Source: Scandinavium sp002470465 | Lineage (GTDB): Bacteria > Pseudomonadota > Gammaproteobacteria > Enterobacterales > Enterobacteriaceae | Assembly (NCBI RefSeq): GCF_040750395.1 | Contig: NZ_JBFLVD010000008.1 | Span: 62,001 to 126,000, forward strand | Direction: 5' to 3' | DNA length: 64,000 nt | Shown: in pieces, positions 50,862 to 59,332 of the stretch | Numbering within the stretch: the stretch's first letter is position 1 | Layout of the letters: every line of letters starts with the position of its first letter | Notes under the pieces: model-generated | Database searches by the model: none | What the model saw: only the letters and a program-made list of their open reading frames with translations | What the model was told of the DNA's origin: nothing | Translations under genes and position numbers: made by a program

Positions 50862-51220
50862 AGTAACTCCTTGTAAAATAAAAGGGTGACAGACAGTGAA
50901 CGGTATAGCCTATCACAACCATAGATAAGACCCCGGCCTGACGCAATTGCGCGAACAGGGGGGGAGTGCTCTAATCCCTTTCGCTATTACGGCCTTTAAA
51001 AGGTTGGTAGAGCGCAACGCACAGCCAGCTTGCTGGCACTGACGCCTTTCGGGATGTTCAGGTAACGGGGCCGCCTGAAAAGGTGGCCTTTTTACGTTCT
51101 GGCTATCAGAACCGCTGGGTTTGTCAGGTAACGCCGATTGATTTGATAAAGCAAACGCATTGGCTCAATCCATCGAACCCGGTTACCTTAGCCCTCAACG
51201 ACAACACGGAGGAAGTACAG
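50862..51220. promoter_or_regulatory. dsbG-ahpC divergent control region
   Basis: About 360 bases without a protein gene. It contains a possible plus-strand promoter (TTGCGC 50947-50952, 17-base spacer, TCTAAT 50970-50975), a GCCAGC-TT-GCTGGC hairpin near 51028 and a perfect terminator (51069-51093). After that comes the ahpC leader, with an ACGGAGGAAG ribosome-binding site near 51206. An ATAG-containing stretch at 50905-50924 hints at OxyR but does not fit its full spacing. Confidence 0.55.
50982..51093 (+). ncRNA. Candidate small RNA or terminated leader upstream of ahpC
   Basis: A possible promoter with a 5/6 -10 element would start a transcript near 50982. The transcript would contain a GCCAGC/GCTGGC hairpin and end at a Rho-independent terminator. 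That terminator has GGCCGCCT and AGGTGGCC closing a GAAA loop, followed by TTTTT (51069-51093). It ends 128 bases before the ahpC start. It may be an independent small RNA or an attenuator in the ahpC leader. The 5' end is an estimate from promoter position. Confidence 0.45.
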
Positions 51221-51784
51221 ATGTCCTTAATTAACACCAAAATCAAACCTTTCAAAAACCAGGCTTTCAAAAACGGCGAATTCGTAGAAGTCACTGAGAA
51301 AGACACCGAAGGTCGCTGGAGCGTGTTCTTCTTCTATCCGGCTGACTTTACTTTCGTATGCCCGACCGAGCTGGGCGACGTTGCAGACCACCACGAAGAA
51401 CTGCAGAAGCTGGGCGTAGACGTGTATTCCGTTTCTACCGATACCCACTTCACCCACAAAGCATGGCACGGCAGCTCTGAAACCATCGCTAAAATCAAAT
51501 ACGCGATGATCGGCGACCCAACTGGCGCCCTGACCCGTAACTTCGACAACATGCGTGAAGACGAAGGCCTGGCCGACCGCGCCACTTTCGTTGTTGACCC
51601 GCAGGGCATCATTCAGGCCATTGAAGTTACCGCTGAAGGCATCGGCCGTGACGCGTCTGACCTGCTGCGTAAAATTAAAGCGGCTCAGTACGTGGCTTCC
51701 CACCCAGGCGAAGTATGCCCGGCGAAATGGAAAGAAGGCGAAGCGACCCTGGCGCCATCCCTGGACCTGGTTGGCAAAATCTAA
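51221..51784 (+). CDS. ahpC: Alkyl hydroperoxide reductase subunit C (peroxiredoxin)
   Basis: Main scavenger of endogenous hydrogen peroxide and organic peroxides, 187 aa from ATG 51221 (MSLINTKIKPFKNQAF). The longer frame from 51083 spans the leader and is rejected. The peroxidatic cysteine is in FYPADFTFVCPTELGD (about Cys47), and the resolving cysteine in HPGEVCPAKW (about Cys166). Codon use is strongly biased to common codons, marking high expression. It is followed by an ERIC element, a hairpin and ahpF. Confidence 0.97.
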   Translation: MSLINTKIKPFKNQAFKNGEFVEVTEKDTEGRWSVFFFYPADFTFVCPTELGDVADHHEELQKLGVDVYSVSTDTHFTHKAWHGSSETIAKIKYAMIGDPTGALTRNFDNMREDEGLADRATFVVDPQGIIQAIEVTAEGIGRDASDLLRKIKAAQYVASHPGEVCPAKWKEGEATLAPSLDLVGKI

Positions 51785-51910
51785 AATTTCCATGTCTTTC
51801 ACGCCATGGCAGCGTTGGTGTCACCTGCTCACCCCGGTCACTTACTTTAGTAAGCTCCCGGGGATTCCCAGGCTCGCCGCCTTGCCCTGACGCGAAATCC
51901 AAAGGAAATT
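51785..51910. repeat. ERIC (IRU) element between ahpC and ahpF
   Basis: A 126-base imperfect palindrome with the ERIC core: CTCACCCCGGTCACTTACT, then TAGTAAGCTCCCGGGGATTC. It matches the known ERIC central inverted repeat and the usual length of about 127 bases. The ends AATTTCC and GGAAATT are complementary. It begins inside the ahpC stop region, so it is transcribed in the ahpC-ahpF message and may adjust the AhpC to AhpF ratio. Confidence 0.88.
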
Positions 51911-51920
51911 GATAACGAAT

Positions 51921-51950
51921 AACGGGTGTTTTATTACGCCCGTTTTATTT
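51921..51950 (+). terminator. Partial terminator/attenuator between ahpC and ahpF
   Basis: AACGGG and CCCGTT close a hairpin around an AT loop, followed by TTATTT. This short stem fits partial termination, giving more ahpC than ahpF message. Confidence 0.6.
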
Positions 51951-52029
51951 CAAAAAGACATGATGCAAGCCGCATTCAGGCAGCTGCGAGGCCGCTTGCA
52001 TGATGACGTTTTAAGAGAGGGATAACGAC

Positions 52030-53595
52030 ATGCTCGACGCAAACATGAAAACCCAGCTCAGGGCCTACCTTGAGAAACTGACTAAGCCTGTTGAGCTGAT
52101 TGCCACGCTGGACGACAGCGCTAAATCGGCAGAAATCAAAGAACTGCTGGCGGAAATCGCTGAGCTGTCGCCGAAGGTAACGTTTAAAGAAGACAACACG
52201 CTCGCCGTGCGCAAACCGTCTTTCCTGATTACGAATCCAGGTGCTGACCAGGGACCACGCTTTGCGGGATCTCCGCTGGGCCATGAGTTTACCTCCCTGG
52301 TGCTGGCGCTGCTGTGGACCGGCGGTCATCCGTCGAAAGAAGCGCAGTCCATGCTGGAGCAGATTCGCGACCTGGACGGCGATTTCGAGTTCGAAACCTA
52401 TTACTCGCTCTCCTGCCATAACTGCCCGGACGTGGTACAGGCGCTGAACCTGATGGCGGTGCTGAATCCGCGCATTAAGCACACCGCAATTGACGGCGGC
52501 GTGTTCCAGAATGAAATCACCGACCGCAACGTAATGGGCGTGCCTGCCGTATTTGTGAACGGTAAAGCGTTCGGCCAGGGCCGCATGACGCTGGCGGAAA
52601 TCGTCGCGAAAGTGGATACCGGTGCGGAAAAACGCGCGGCGGAAGAGCTGAACAAACGTGATGTTTACGATGTGCTGATCGTTGGCTCCGGCCCGGCAGG
52701 CGCGGCGGCAGCGGTGTACTCCGCGCGTAAAGGCATTCGCACCGGCCTGATGGGCGAACGCTTTGGCGGCCAGGTGCTGGACACCGTAGATATTGAAAAC
52801 TACATCTCCGTACCGAAAACCGAAGGCCAGAAGCTGGCGGGTGCGCTGAAGCAGCACGTTTCTGATTATGAGGTTGACGTCATTGATTCCCAGAGCGCCA
52901 GCAAGCTGACGCCAGCGGCCAGCGAAGGCGGCCTGCATCAGATTGAAACCGCCTCCGGCGCGGTGCTGAAAGCCCGCAGCATCATCATTGCTACCGGTGC
53001 AAAATGGCGCAACATGAACGTACCTGGCGAAGATCAGTATCGCACCAAAGGCGTGACCTACTGCCCGCACTGCGACGGCCCGCTGTTTAAAGGCAAACGC
53101 GTGGCGGTGATCGGCGGTGGCAACTCCGGTGTGGAAGCGGCTATCGATCTGGCGGGTATCGTTGAACACGTGACGCTGTTGGAGTTTGCGCCAGAAATGA
53201 AGGCTGACCAGGTGTTGCAGGACAAAGTCCGCAGCCTGAAAAACGTCGATATCATTCTGAACGCGCAAACCACCGAAGTGAAAGGCGACGGCAGTAAAGT
53301 GGTTGGCCTCGATTACCGCGACCGGGTGAGCGGCGATGCGCACCACGTCGAGCTGTCGGGCATCTTCGTCCAGATTGGTCTGCTGCCGAACACCACCTGG
53401 CTGGAAGGCGCGATTGAGCGCAACCGCATGGGCGAAATCATCATTGACGCCAAATGCGAAACCAACGTGAAAGGCGTGTTCGCGGCGGGCGACTGCACCA
53501 CAGTGCCGTACAAGCAAATTATTATCGCCACGGGTGAGGGCGCGAAGGCTTCCCTGAGCTCGTTCGATTACCTGATACGCACCAAAACGGCGTAA
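52030..53595 (+). CDS. ahpF: Alkyl hydroperoxide reductase subunit F
   Basis: FAD/NADH disulfide reductase that regenerates AhpC, 521 aa. The N-terminal thioredoxin-like domains contain SCHNCPDVVQ (CxxC). The flavoprotein domain starts near 212 with VLIVGSGPAGAAAAVYSARKG and has the second redox centre YCPHCDGPLF, the NADH-binding VIGGGNSGVEAA and the C-terminal VFAAGDCTTVPYKQI. It is co-transcribed with ahpC. Confidence 0.97.
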   Translation: MLDANMKTQLRAYLEKLTKPVELIATLDDSAKSAEIKELLAEIAELSPKVTFKEDNTLAVRKPSFLITNPGADQGPRFAGSPLGHEFTSLVLALLWTGGHPSKEAQSMLEQIRDLDGDFEFETYYSLSCHNCPDVVQALNLMAVLNPRIKHTAIDGGVFQNEITDRNVMGVPAVFVNGKAFGQGRMTLAEIVAKVDTGAEKRAAEELNKRDVYDVLIVGSGPAGAAAAVYSARKGIRTGLMGERFGGQVLDTVDIENYISVPKTEGQKLAGALKQHVSDYEVDVIDSQSASKLTPAASEGGLHQIETASGAVLKARSIIIATGAKWRNMNVPGEDQYRTKGVTYCPHCDGPLFKGKRVAVIGGGNSGVEAAIDLAGIVEHVTLLEFAPEMKADQVLQDKVRSLKNVDIILNAQTTEVKGDGSKVVGLDYRDRVSGDAHHVELSGIFVQIGLLPNTTWLEGAIERNRMGEIIIDAKCETNVKGVFAAGDCTTVPYKQIIIATGEGAKASLSSFDYLIRTKTA

Positions 53596-53628
53596 TACAA
53601 AAAAAGTAAGACACACCTGCAATGTGAA

Positions 53629-53657
53629 GAGGCTACCGAAAGGTAGCCTCTTTTTTT
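53629..53657 (+). terminator. Rho-independent terminator of ahpF
   Basis: GAGGCTACC, a GAAA loop and GGTAGCCTC are followed by seven T residues, 33 bases after the ahpF stop. This is a strong canonical terminator. Confidence 0.92.
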
Positions 53658-53685
53658 GTTTCAGCGCATTGTCGGGTCGTCGATC

Positions 53686-53755
53686 GCCTGGCGGCGCTGC
53701 GCTTGCACAGGCCTACAAAACCCGTAGGCCGGGAAAGCGAAGCGCCTCCCGGCAA
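53686..53755. repeat. REP pair between ahpF and uspG
   Basis: CCTGGCGGCGCTGCGCTTG and the opposing GTAGGCCGGGAAAGCGAAGC form inverted REP units in the gap between convergent genes. Confidence 0.8.
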
Positions 53756-53759
53756 GACG

Positions 53760-54188
53760 TCACCGAACCACCAGCACCGGAATATGCGCATGGCGAATCA
53801 CGCTGGAGGCATTCGACCCCAGCAGATGCGTAGCAATGGATGGATTGCGTGAGCCAATTACCACCACGTCGGCGTGCAGCTCTTCGGCAAGATCGTTGAC
53901 TACGTCGCGCACGTTGCCCATTCGCACGTGCATTTTGATGCGCGAAGGGTCGATGCTGAAATGGTCCACCATGGTCTTCAGGCGCGTTTCCGCCTCCTGA
54001 TGCAGATGCTCTTCAAAGCGGCGTAAGTCGGCAGCGAAACGGCTCATGGTCAGGCTGGCGGAGCCGGGCAAAACGTGTAGAAGGTGGATAACGCCTTCCT
54101 GCTGGGCAAGAAATTCCGCATGACGAACGGCCTTATCGCTCAGCGCCATTTCAAAGACGTCCACCGGCATAATGATCGTGTTGTACAT
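53760..54188 (-). CDS. uspG: Universal stress protein UspG
   Basis: UspA-superfamily protein of 142 aa. It has the start MYNTIIMPVDVFEMALSDKAVRHAEFLA and the nucleotide-binding end VIGSRNPSIATHLLGSNASSVIRHAHIPVLVVR (G-2x-G-9x-G-S type). Its place between ahpF and rnk matches E. coli. The role is stress tolerance, with exact action unknown. Confidence 0.95.
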   Translation of the reverse strand: MYNTIIMPVDVFEMALSDKAVRHAEFLAQQEGVIHLLHVLPGSASLTMSRFAADLRRFEEHLHQEAETRLKTMVDHFSIDPSRIKMHVRMGNVRDVVNDLAEELHADVVVIGSRNPSIATHLLGSNASSVIRHAHIPVLVVR

Positions 54189-54317
54189 AGCAATTCCCTC
54201 CTTGTAACAGATGATTTAATACAAGCATATCCGACGAAGAATTTATGACATTCAGGTCGCAAATATGGGTAACGCAGCGCAAAGGGAGGGTAAAGTTTTG
54301 TTAGAAGGAGAACGGAA

Positions 54318-54339
54318 AGAGGATGTGGGTACATCCTCT
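54318..54339 (-). terminator. Hairpin downstream of rnk
   Basis: On the minus strand AGAGGATGT and ACATCCTCT form a 9-base-pair stem with a 4-base loop, followed by TTCCGTTCTCC. It lies about 22 bases after the rnk stop. The tract is pyrimidine-rich but short in T. Confidence 0.6.
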
Positions 54340-54361
54340 GAAATCGGCGGGTGAGCGGCGA

Positions 54362-54772
54362 TTAGCGGTGAAATTCACCGGCGGCTTCAGGCTGGTAGAT
54401 AAGCTCCAGCACCTCGAGGTGGGTTTCGGTGCCGTTGGGCAGCGTCCAGTGAATGGCATCACCTACGCGCAGGCCAAGCAACGCCGCGCCGACCGGGGCC
54501 AGGACGGAAAGCTGCGTTGCGCTGTCAGTCATATTGGCTGGGAACACCAGCGTGCGCACGCGCTCTTCGTTGGTGGTTAAATCGCGAAAGCGAACCTGGC
54601 TGTTCATGCTGACCACGTTGTGCGGCATCTCCTGCGGAGGACACATCTGCGCGCGATCCAGTTCATCATTCAGCGCCTGAGCGACCGGGGAGTTCGCCCA
54701 TTCTGGTTTCTCAAGAAGCCGGTCGATGCGTTCGGCATCAAACTCGTTAATGATAATGGTGGGTCTGGTCAT
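54362..54772 (-). CDS. rnk: Regulator of nucleoside diphosphate kinase
   Basis: GreA/GreB-like protein, 136 aa. It has a short N-terminal helical arm (FDAERIDRLLEKPEWANSPVAQALNDELDRA) and the FKBP-like C-terminal domain (FPANMTDSATQLSVLAPVGAALLGLRVGDAIHWTLPNG). In E. coli it binds RNA polymerase and affects Ndk and alginate-type regulation. In E. coli its neighbour is rna. Here about 8 kb of other genes intervene. Confidence 0.94.
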   Translation of the reverse strand: MTRPTIIINEFDAERIDRLLEKPEWANSPVAQALNDELDRAQMCPPQEMPHNVVSMNSQVRFRDLTTNEERVRTLVFPANMTDSATQLSVLAPVGAALLGLRVGDAIHWTLPNGTETHLEVLELIYQPEAAGEFHR

Positions 54773-54812
54773 TGGTTACTCCATGTTTTTCCAGGAACCT
54801 GTTTCCAAAAGA

Positions 54813-54840
54813 AAACCCTCGTCGTACAGGACGAGGGTTT
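54813..54840 (-). terminator. Strong hairpin in the rnk upstream region
   Basis: AACCCTCGTC and GACGAGGGTT form a 10-base-pair stem with a 6-base loop. On the minus strand it is followed by TTCTTTT. It lies 41 bases before the rnk start, so it could be a leader attenuator of rnk or end a transcript arriving from the right. The plus strand has a weaker tract. Confidence 0.5.
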
Positions 54841-55037
54841 AGGGTCCGATCATCATACTGACTGTGATCGGTTCTTTGAAGTGATTTTGCTCACATTAGG
54901 CGATCGAATGCGTTCCGTATTCTTTTTCTGCTGGATGAATGTTGTGCGAAAAACGTTACCGATTTCAAATCTGGCATATCCTTGTTATGCAGCGCTGTGC
55001 CGCCCGGTATCAGCACATCCATGAAACAGGAGATCCC

Positions 55038-55868
55038 ATGAGTGGTTATGACGCATTGACCCTGAAAGATGGCAGCACGCTCCACTTCAAAGACTGGGGA
55101 AGCGGGCAGCCAGTGGTATTCAGCCACGGCTGGCCACTGACGGCCGACGCCTTCGAAGATCAAATGTTGTTTTTAGGCAGTAAAGGTTTTCGGGTGATTG
55201 CCCACGACAGGCGAGGCCATGGGCGCTCTTCGCAGCCCTGGGACGGCCACACGATGGATCAGTACGCCGACGATCTGGCGGAGCTGACGGCACAGCTGAA
55301 TCTGAAAGAGGCGGTCCACGTAGGGCATTCGACAGGCGGCGGTGAAGTGGCGCGCTACATTGGCCGTCACGGCACCTCGAGAGTGGCGAAAGCGGTGCTG
55401 ATTGGTGCGGTTACGCCGATCATGGTGAAAACCGATTTTAACCCCAATGGCGTGCCGAAAGAGGTCTTCGACGGCATTCGTGACGGCGTGGTGAACGATC
55501 GCGGCGCATTTTTCCATGAGCTGACGATGGCCTTTTACGGCTACAACCGGCCCGGAGCGAACGTGTCCGAGGCCGTGCGGGCGAGCTTTGTCGCGCAGGG
55601 GCTTCAGGGCTCCATCAAGGCGCTTTATGACTGCGTGAAGGCATTTTCCGAAACCGATCTGCGTGAAGATCTGAAGCGTATGACCATCCCGACGCTGGTC
55701 ATTCACGGCGATGACGATCAAATTGTGCCGTTTGAAACCTGCGGCAAAGCGGCGGCGGAGATTCTGCCAGATGCGCAGCTGAAGGTTTACCCTGGCGGCT
55801 CCCATGGGATTTGCACCACCCACAAACAGCAAATCAACGACGATCTGCTGGCCTTCCTCAAAGGCTGA
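55038..55868 (+). CDS. Alpha/beta hydrolase, non-heme chloroperoxidase-like
   Basis: Predicted esterase/perhydrolase of 276 aa from ATG 55038 after CAGGAG. The open frame begins at 54939 in non-coding sequence. The catalytic triad is visible: Ser98 in GHSTGGGE, Asp227 in HGDDDQIVP and His256 in GGSHGICTT. The oxyanion block FSHGWPLTADAFEDQ and AHDRRGHGRSSQPW match the cofactor-free haloperoxidase group. The natural substrate is unknown. Divergent from rnk. Confidence 0.9.
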   Translation: MSGYDALTLKDGSTLHFKDWGSGQPVVFSHGWPLTADAFEDQMLFLGSKGFRVIAHDRRGHGRSSQPWDGHTMDQYADDLAELTAQLNLKEAVHVGHSTGGGEVARYIGRHGTSRVAKAVLIGAVTPIMVKTDFNPNGVPKEVFDGIRDGVVNDRGAFFHELTMAFYGYNRPGANVSEAVRASFVAQGLQGSIKALYDCVKAFSETDLREDLKRMTIPTLVIHGDDDQIVPFETCGKAAAEILPDAQLKVYPGGSHGICTTHKQQINDDLLAFLKG

Positions 55869-55955
55869 ACCCGTGGCCCGGTACGTGATGTGCCGGGCAT
55901 ACAGCCGCTCTGCTACCGGTTACACTCTCATTTTTCGACTCTTCAGAGCAAAACG

Positions 55956-56810
55956 ATGCCTTTTACTGACCTGCCCGCCGACCGCCGCTTCTTCGCCGAC
56001 CTGCTGAGCGGGCTGGTGCTCAATCCGCAGAGGCTTGGCCGCGTGTGGTTTGCCGGTGCGCCGAAAATGCTGCCCGCGGGCGCGCTATGTCTCGACATGC
56101 CGCGTCTGGAAGTGGTGCTACGCGGGGAGTACGGCAACCGGCTTGATGAGGGTCAACGGCATATGACTCAGGGTGAAATGCTGTTTATCCCGCCGCGCGC
56201 CGCTAATCTGCCCGAGTTTACCCGTCCGGCGATGGTGCTGAGCATGGTGTTTGCCCCGGCGTGGACCGGCATGGCGTTTTACGACAGCCGCGGCGGCGGC
56301 ACGCCAGCACCGCTGCGTAAAATCGACGTGCCGCATCAGCAAAGAGGCGAGGGTGAGGCGATGCTGACCGCATTGACGTTGCTGAGCCGTTCGCCGCAGG
56401 ATCAGGCGATTATTCAGCCGCTGGCGCTGAGCTTTCTGCACCTGTGCCGCAAAAGTTTGCTGACGCAGGATGATGTAACCCCCTCACGCCCGCAGTTTCT
56501 CTATCAGAGCATCTGTAACTGGATTCAGGATAACTACGCCCGTCCTCTGACGCGCGAGGACGCTGCCGCCTTTTTTAACATCACGCCGAACCACCTTTCC
56601 CGCCTGTTCAGCCAGCAGGGAACGATGGGGTTTGTCGACTATCTGCGCTGGGTGAGGATGGCGAAGGCGAGGATGATTTTGCAGAAGTATCAGCTGTCGA
56701 TTGGCGACGTGGCGCTGCGCTGTGGCTATCCGGACGGGGACTACTTCAGCCGATTATTCCGGCGCCAGTTTGGCCTGACGCCGGGAGAGTATCGCGCGCG
56801 TTTCCAGTAA
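55956..56810 (+). CDS. AraC-family regulator, YpdC-like
   Basis: Transcription factor, 284 aa from ATG 55956 (the frame opens at 55890 but that part is non-family). The N-terminal cupin-like sensing domain (about 1-170) includes LVLNPQRLGRVWFAG and MTQGEMLFIPPRAAN. The C-terminal double helix-turn-helix (about 185-284) has YARPLTREDAAAFFNITPNHLSRLFSQQ and LSIGDVALRCGYPDGDYFSRLFRRQFGLTPGEYR. It ends 5 bases before the convergent fryA 3' end. In E. coli the AraC-type ypdC adjoins the fry/ypd operon, so control of that operon is likely. Confidence 0.88.
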   Translation: MPFTDLPADRRFFADLLSGLVLNPQRLGRVWFAGAPKMLPAGALCLDMPRLEVVLRGEYGNRLDEGQRHMTQGEMLFIPPRAANLPEFTRPAMVLSMVFAPAWTGMAFYDSRGGGTPAPLRKIDVPHQQRGEGEAMLTALTLLSRSPQDQAIIQPLALSFLHLCRKSLLTQDDVTPSRPQFLYQSICNWIQDNYARPLTREDAAAFFNITPNHLSRLFSQQGTMGFVDYLRWVRMAKARMILQKYQLSIGDVALRCGYPDGDYFSRLFRRQFGLTPGEYRARFQ

Positions 56811-56814
56811 ACGC

Positions 56815-59310
56815 TTAAAAGGTCAGTTCCTGATTGAGCAGATCCAGGATGCCCTGGGCATCCGGGGCTTCCATCAGCGACTGCCGGAAGGTTTTGTTCA
56901 CCAGCTTGCGCGCCAGTTGCGAAAAGACCTTCACGTGGTTGAGGCCTTCGTATTCGCCAAGCGTGAGCATAATCACCAGCTCCACTTCACCCATTTCTGA
57001 CTGCCAGTCGGTGAGGGCCGGAAGCCGTGCGATACTGATGCTCGAGTGGCGGATCCACGCCGATTTGGTATGCGGGATCGCCACGCCGAACCCGACGCCG
57101 GTAGTGACAATCTCTTCGCGCTGCCAGATATCTTCTTCCAGCTCCAGCGGGTGCTCCGTGCGTCCGGTTACCGCCAGGTTGCCGCACAGCAGCTGGATAA
57201 TCTGCTCTTTGCGATAAGGCTTGTCGGTGAACAGAATGTTCTCCAGCGCCAGCAGCGGACGTGCCTCCTCCTGCGGCGTGAAGTCGCGCAGTAGCGTTTC
57301 TATCTCTTCGGCGCTGCGGCATTCGCAGGCTTTATCGGCCAGTTCCCGGCAGGCGTCGCTGTCGAGCTGGCGCAGCAGGCTTTTCACGGCCGGAATGCGC
57401 GGCCCGCTCATGCTGAGTTCATCCAGTCCCAGGCCAAGCATCAGCGGCAGATAGCGGCTTTCTCCACCCAGTTCGCCGCAGATACCGACCCATTTCCCGT
57501 GACGGTGGGCGACGGTGACAATCTGGCTCAGCATACGCAGGAAGGACGGCGTGATGGGGTTATACAGCGGTGACACCCGCGGATTGTTGCGGTCGACGGC
57601 GTAGAGATACTGCGTCATATCGTTTGAGCCGATGCTGAAGAAATCCACCTCGTCGCAGAAGTGATCGATGATGTAGCACACCGACGGCACCTCCACCATG
57701 ATGCCGAGCGGCAGCGATTCGGCGTAGCGCAGGCCCTCAGCCTGCAGCTCGGCTTTAACTTCTCTTAGCTGATTTTTTACCCACAGGATCTGATCGAGGC
57801 TGTGCACCATAGGGATCATTAATTGCGCATTGCCCTGCGCACCAGCGCGTAATACGGCGCGCAACTGGGTGCGAAACAGCCCGGCAAATTCAGGATAAAT
57901 GCGCACTGCGCGATAGCCGAGGAACGGGTTCTCCTCCTGCGGAATATTCAGGTAGTTCAGCTGCTTGTCGCCGCCGATGTCCATGGTGCGGAAGATGACG
58001 GGTTTGTCGCCCGCCGCCAGCAGCACCTGCTGATAGGCCTCAAATTGTTCCTGCTCGTCGGGGGGAGCCTGGCGGTCCATATAGAGCATTTCGCTGCGGA
58101 ACAGGCCAATGCCCTCCGCGCCGGACTCAAACGCGCCGGGAGCTTCCAGTGCGCTGCCGATGTTGGCGGCAATTTCCAGTCGATGCCCGTCCCGCGACAG
58201 CGCCGTTAAGGCGGCATCGCGGATCTGACGCTCAACGCGTTTATCCGCCAGCTCACGGGCAAGCCGGTAATAGCCCATCACCGCCTCGTCGGGCTCCGGC
58301 ACCAGTACGCCGCATTCTCCGTCAAGCACGGCCTGGCGGTGCTCCAGGGCGCTCAGCTCCGCCACGCTAAAGCCGCTCAGCACCGGAATGGACGATGCGC
58401 GGGCGAGGATCAGCGTATGCGAGGTTCGGCCCGTTTTCTCCAGCACCATGCCCTTAAGCTGCGTTAAATCGAGCCCCAGAAACTGGCTTGGGGTCAGATC
58501 TTCTGCCACCAGCAGGGTCGGCTTAGTCAGACGCAGCACGTTCTGATTGCGGTATTCGGGCCAGGTAATGTGCAGCAGACGTTCGCTAATATCGCGAATG
58601 TCGCTGGCGCGCTCACGCAGATAATCGCTGCTGGAGGCCAGCAGTTTGTCACAGATGGCTTCCATATTGTCGATGATGGCGGCAGCCAGCCCCTGCTTTT
58701 TGTCGCGCATCAGGCGTCGAATGTTGCTGGCAAATTCCTCATCCTGAATCAGCGACAGGTGCGCGCTGAGGATCGTTTTGCTCTCGCCGCCGAGCAGACG
58801 CAGCTGCTGGTTGAGGCTGTCGGCAAGCTCCGCCAGGCTGTGTTCCAGTCGGGTCATATCCTCCGGGCTGGCGGGAATGGTGCGGTAGCGCTCAAGGCTG
58901 TCGCTGCGCCAGAGCGTAATCTCACCAAAGCCGATGCCGCTTGCGAGGAGGGTGCCTGGCAGAATATGCGGATGCAGCCTTGAGAGCGAGCGCGGCAGCG
59001 GATAGCTTTGCGGCGCGGCGCTCGCCGGGATTTCGCTGTCGCTGTCGATAAAATCTTTATCGATCCAGCTTTCCAGCGCCCGGCGTGCCTGCTCTTCATC
59101 GCTGCCGCTGATCTCCAGCGAACAGCTGTCGTTAAACAGCGTACCGGTGCTCACCAGCGCCAGTGAGCTCTTCGCATCGGCGTGGCTGTTCAGGCGATGA
59201 TTAATAAAGCGGATGTCGCTTCGCCACGCGCTGCATTGCTCTTTCAGCGCCCAGGCGGGGCGGGCGTGCAGGCCGTTGGGCAGCGGGCAAAGAAAATCGA
59301 GAGTCAGCAT
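56815..59310 (-). CDS. fryA: Multiphosphoryl transfer protein FryA (HPr-EI-EIIA)
   Basis: Three-domain PTS phosphocarrier, 831 aa, the same length as E. coli FryA. The HPr-like domain has His15 in LPNGLHARPAW. The enzyme I domain (about 120-650) has the phosphohistidine His298 in GRTSHTLILARASSIPVLSG and signature DFFSIGSNDMTQY. The fructose-type EIIA domain (about 685-831) has His747 in AIPHTKSAW. It carries phosphate from phosphoenolpyruvate to FryB. It is the last gene of fryB-fryC-ypdF-ypdE-fryA. The sugar is unknown. Confidence 0.93.
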   Translation of the reverse strand: MLTLDFLCPLPNGLHARPAWALKEQCSAWRSDIRFINHRLNSHADAKSSLALVSTGTLFNDSCSLEISGSDEEQARRALESWIDKDFIDSDSEIPASAAPQSYPLPRSLSRLHPHILPGTLLASGIGFGEITLWRSDSLERYRTIPASPEDMTRLEHSLAELADSLNQQLRLLGGESKTILSAHLSLIQDEEFASNIRRLMRDKKQGLAAAIIDNMEAICDKLLASSSDYLRERASDIRDISERLLHITWPEYRNQNVLRLTKPTLLVAEDLTPSQFLGLDLTQLKGMVLEKTGRTSHTLILARASSIPVLSGFSVAELSALEHRQAVLDGECGVLVPEPDEAVMGYYRLARELADKRVERQIRDAALTALSRDGHRLEIAANIGSALEAPGAFESGAEGIGLFRSEMLYMDRQAPPDEQEQFEAYQQVLLAAGDKPVIFRTMDIGGDKQLNYLNIPQEENPFLGYRAVRIYPEFAGLFRTQLRAVLRAGAQGNAQLMIPMVHSLDQILWVKNQLREVKAELQAEGLRYAESLPLGIMVEVPSVCYIIDHFCDEVDFFSIGSNDMTQYLYAVDRNNPRVSPLYNPITPSFLRMLSQIVTVAHRHGKWVGICGELGGESRYLPLMLGLGLDELSMSGPRIPAVKSLLRQLDSDACRELADKACECRSAEEIETLLRDFTPQEEARPLLALENILFTDKPYRKEQIIQLLCGNLAVTGRTEHPLELEEDIWQREEIVTTGVGFGVAIPHTKSAWIRHSSISIARLPALTDWQSEMGEVELVIMLTLGEYEGLNHVKVFSQLARKLVNKTFRQSLMEAPDAQGILDLLNQELTF

Positions 59311-59332
59311 AACAGTTCCTGTAAGCGCAAAA

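Noticed and set aside
50905..50924. OxyR site between dsbG and ahpC
   Set aside because: ATAG, CTAT and ATAG elements are present, but their spacing does not fit the full OxyR motif, so it is not listed as a site although OxyR control is likely from E. coli.
50997..51060. tRNA-like D-arm (TTGGTAGAGC) upstream of ahpC
   Set aside because: No acceptor stem, anticodon arm or canonical T-loop can be formed around it. Better explained as part of a leader or small RNA.
51976..53622. Long minus-strand open frame of 548 codons opposite ahpF
   Set aside because: Antisense shadow of the highly expressed ahpF gene. The residues are His/Arg/Gln-rich with no recognisable domain.
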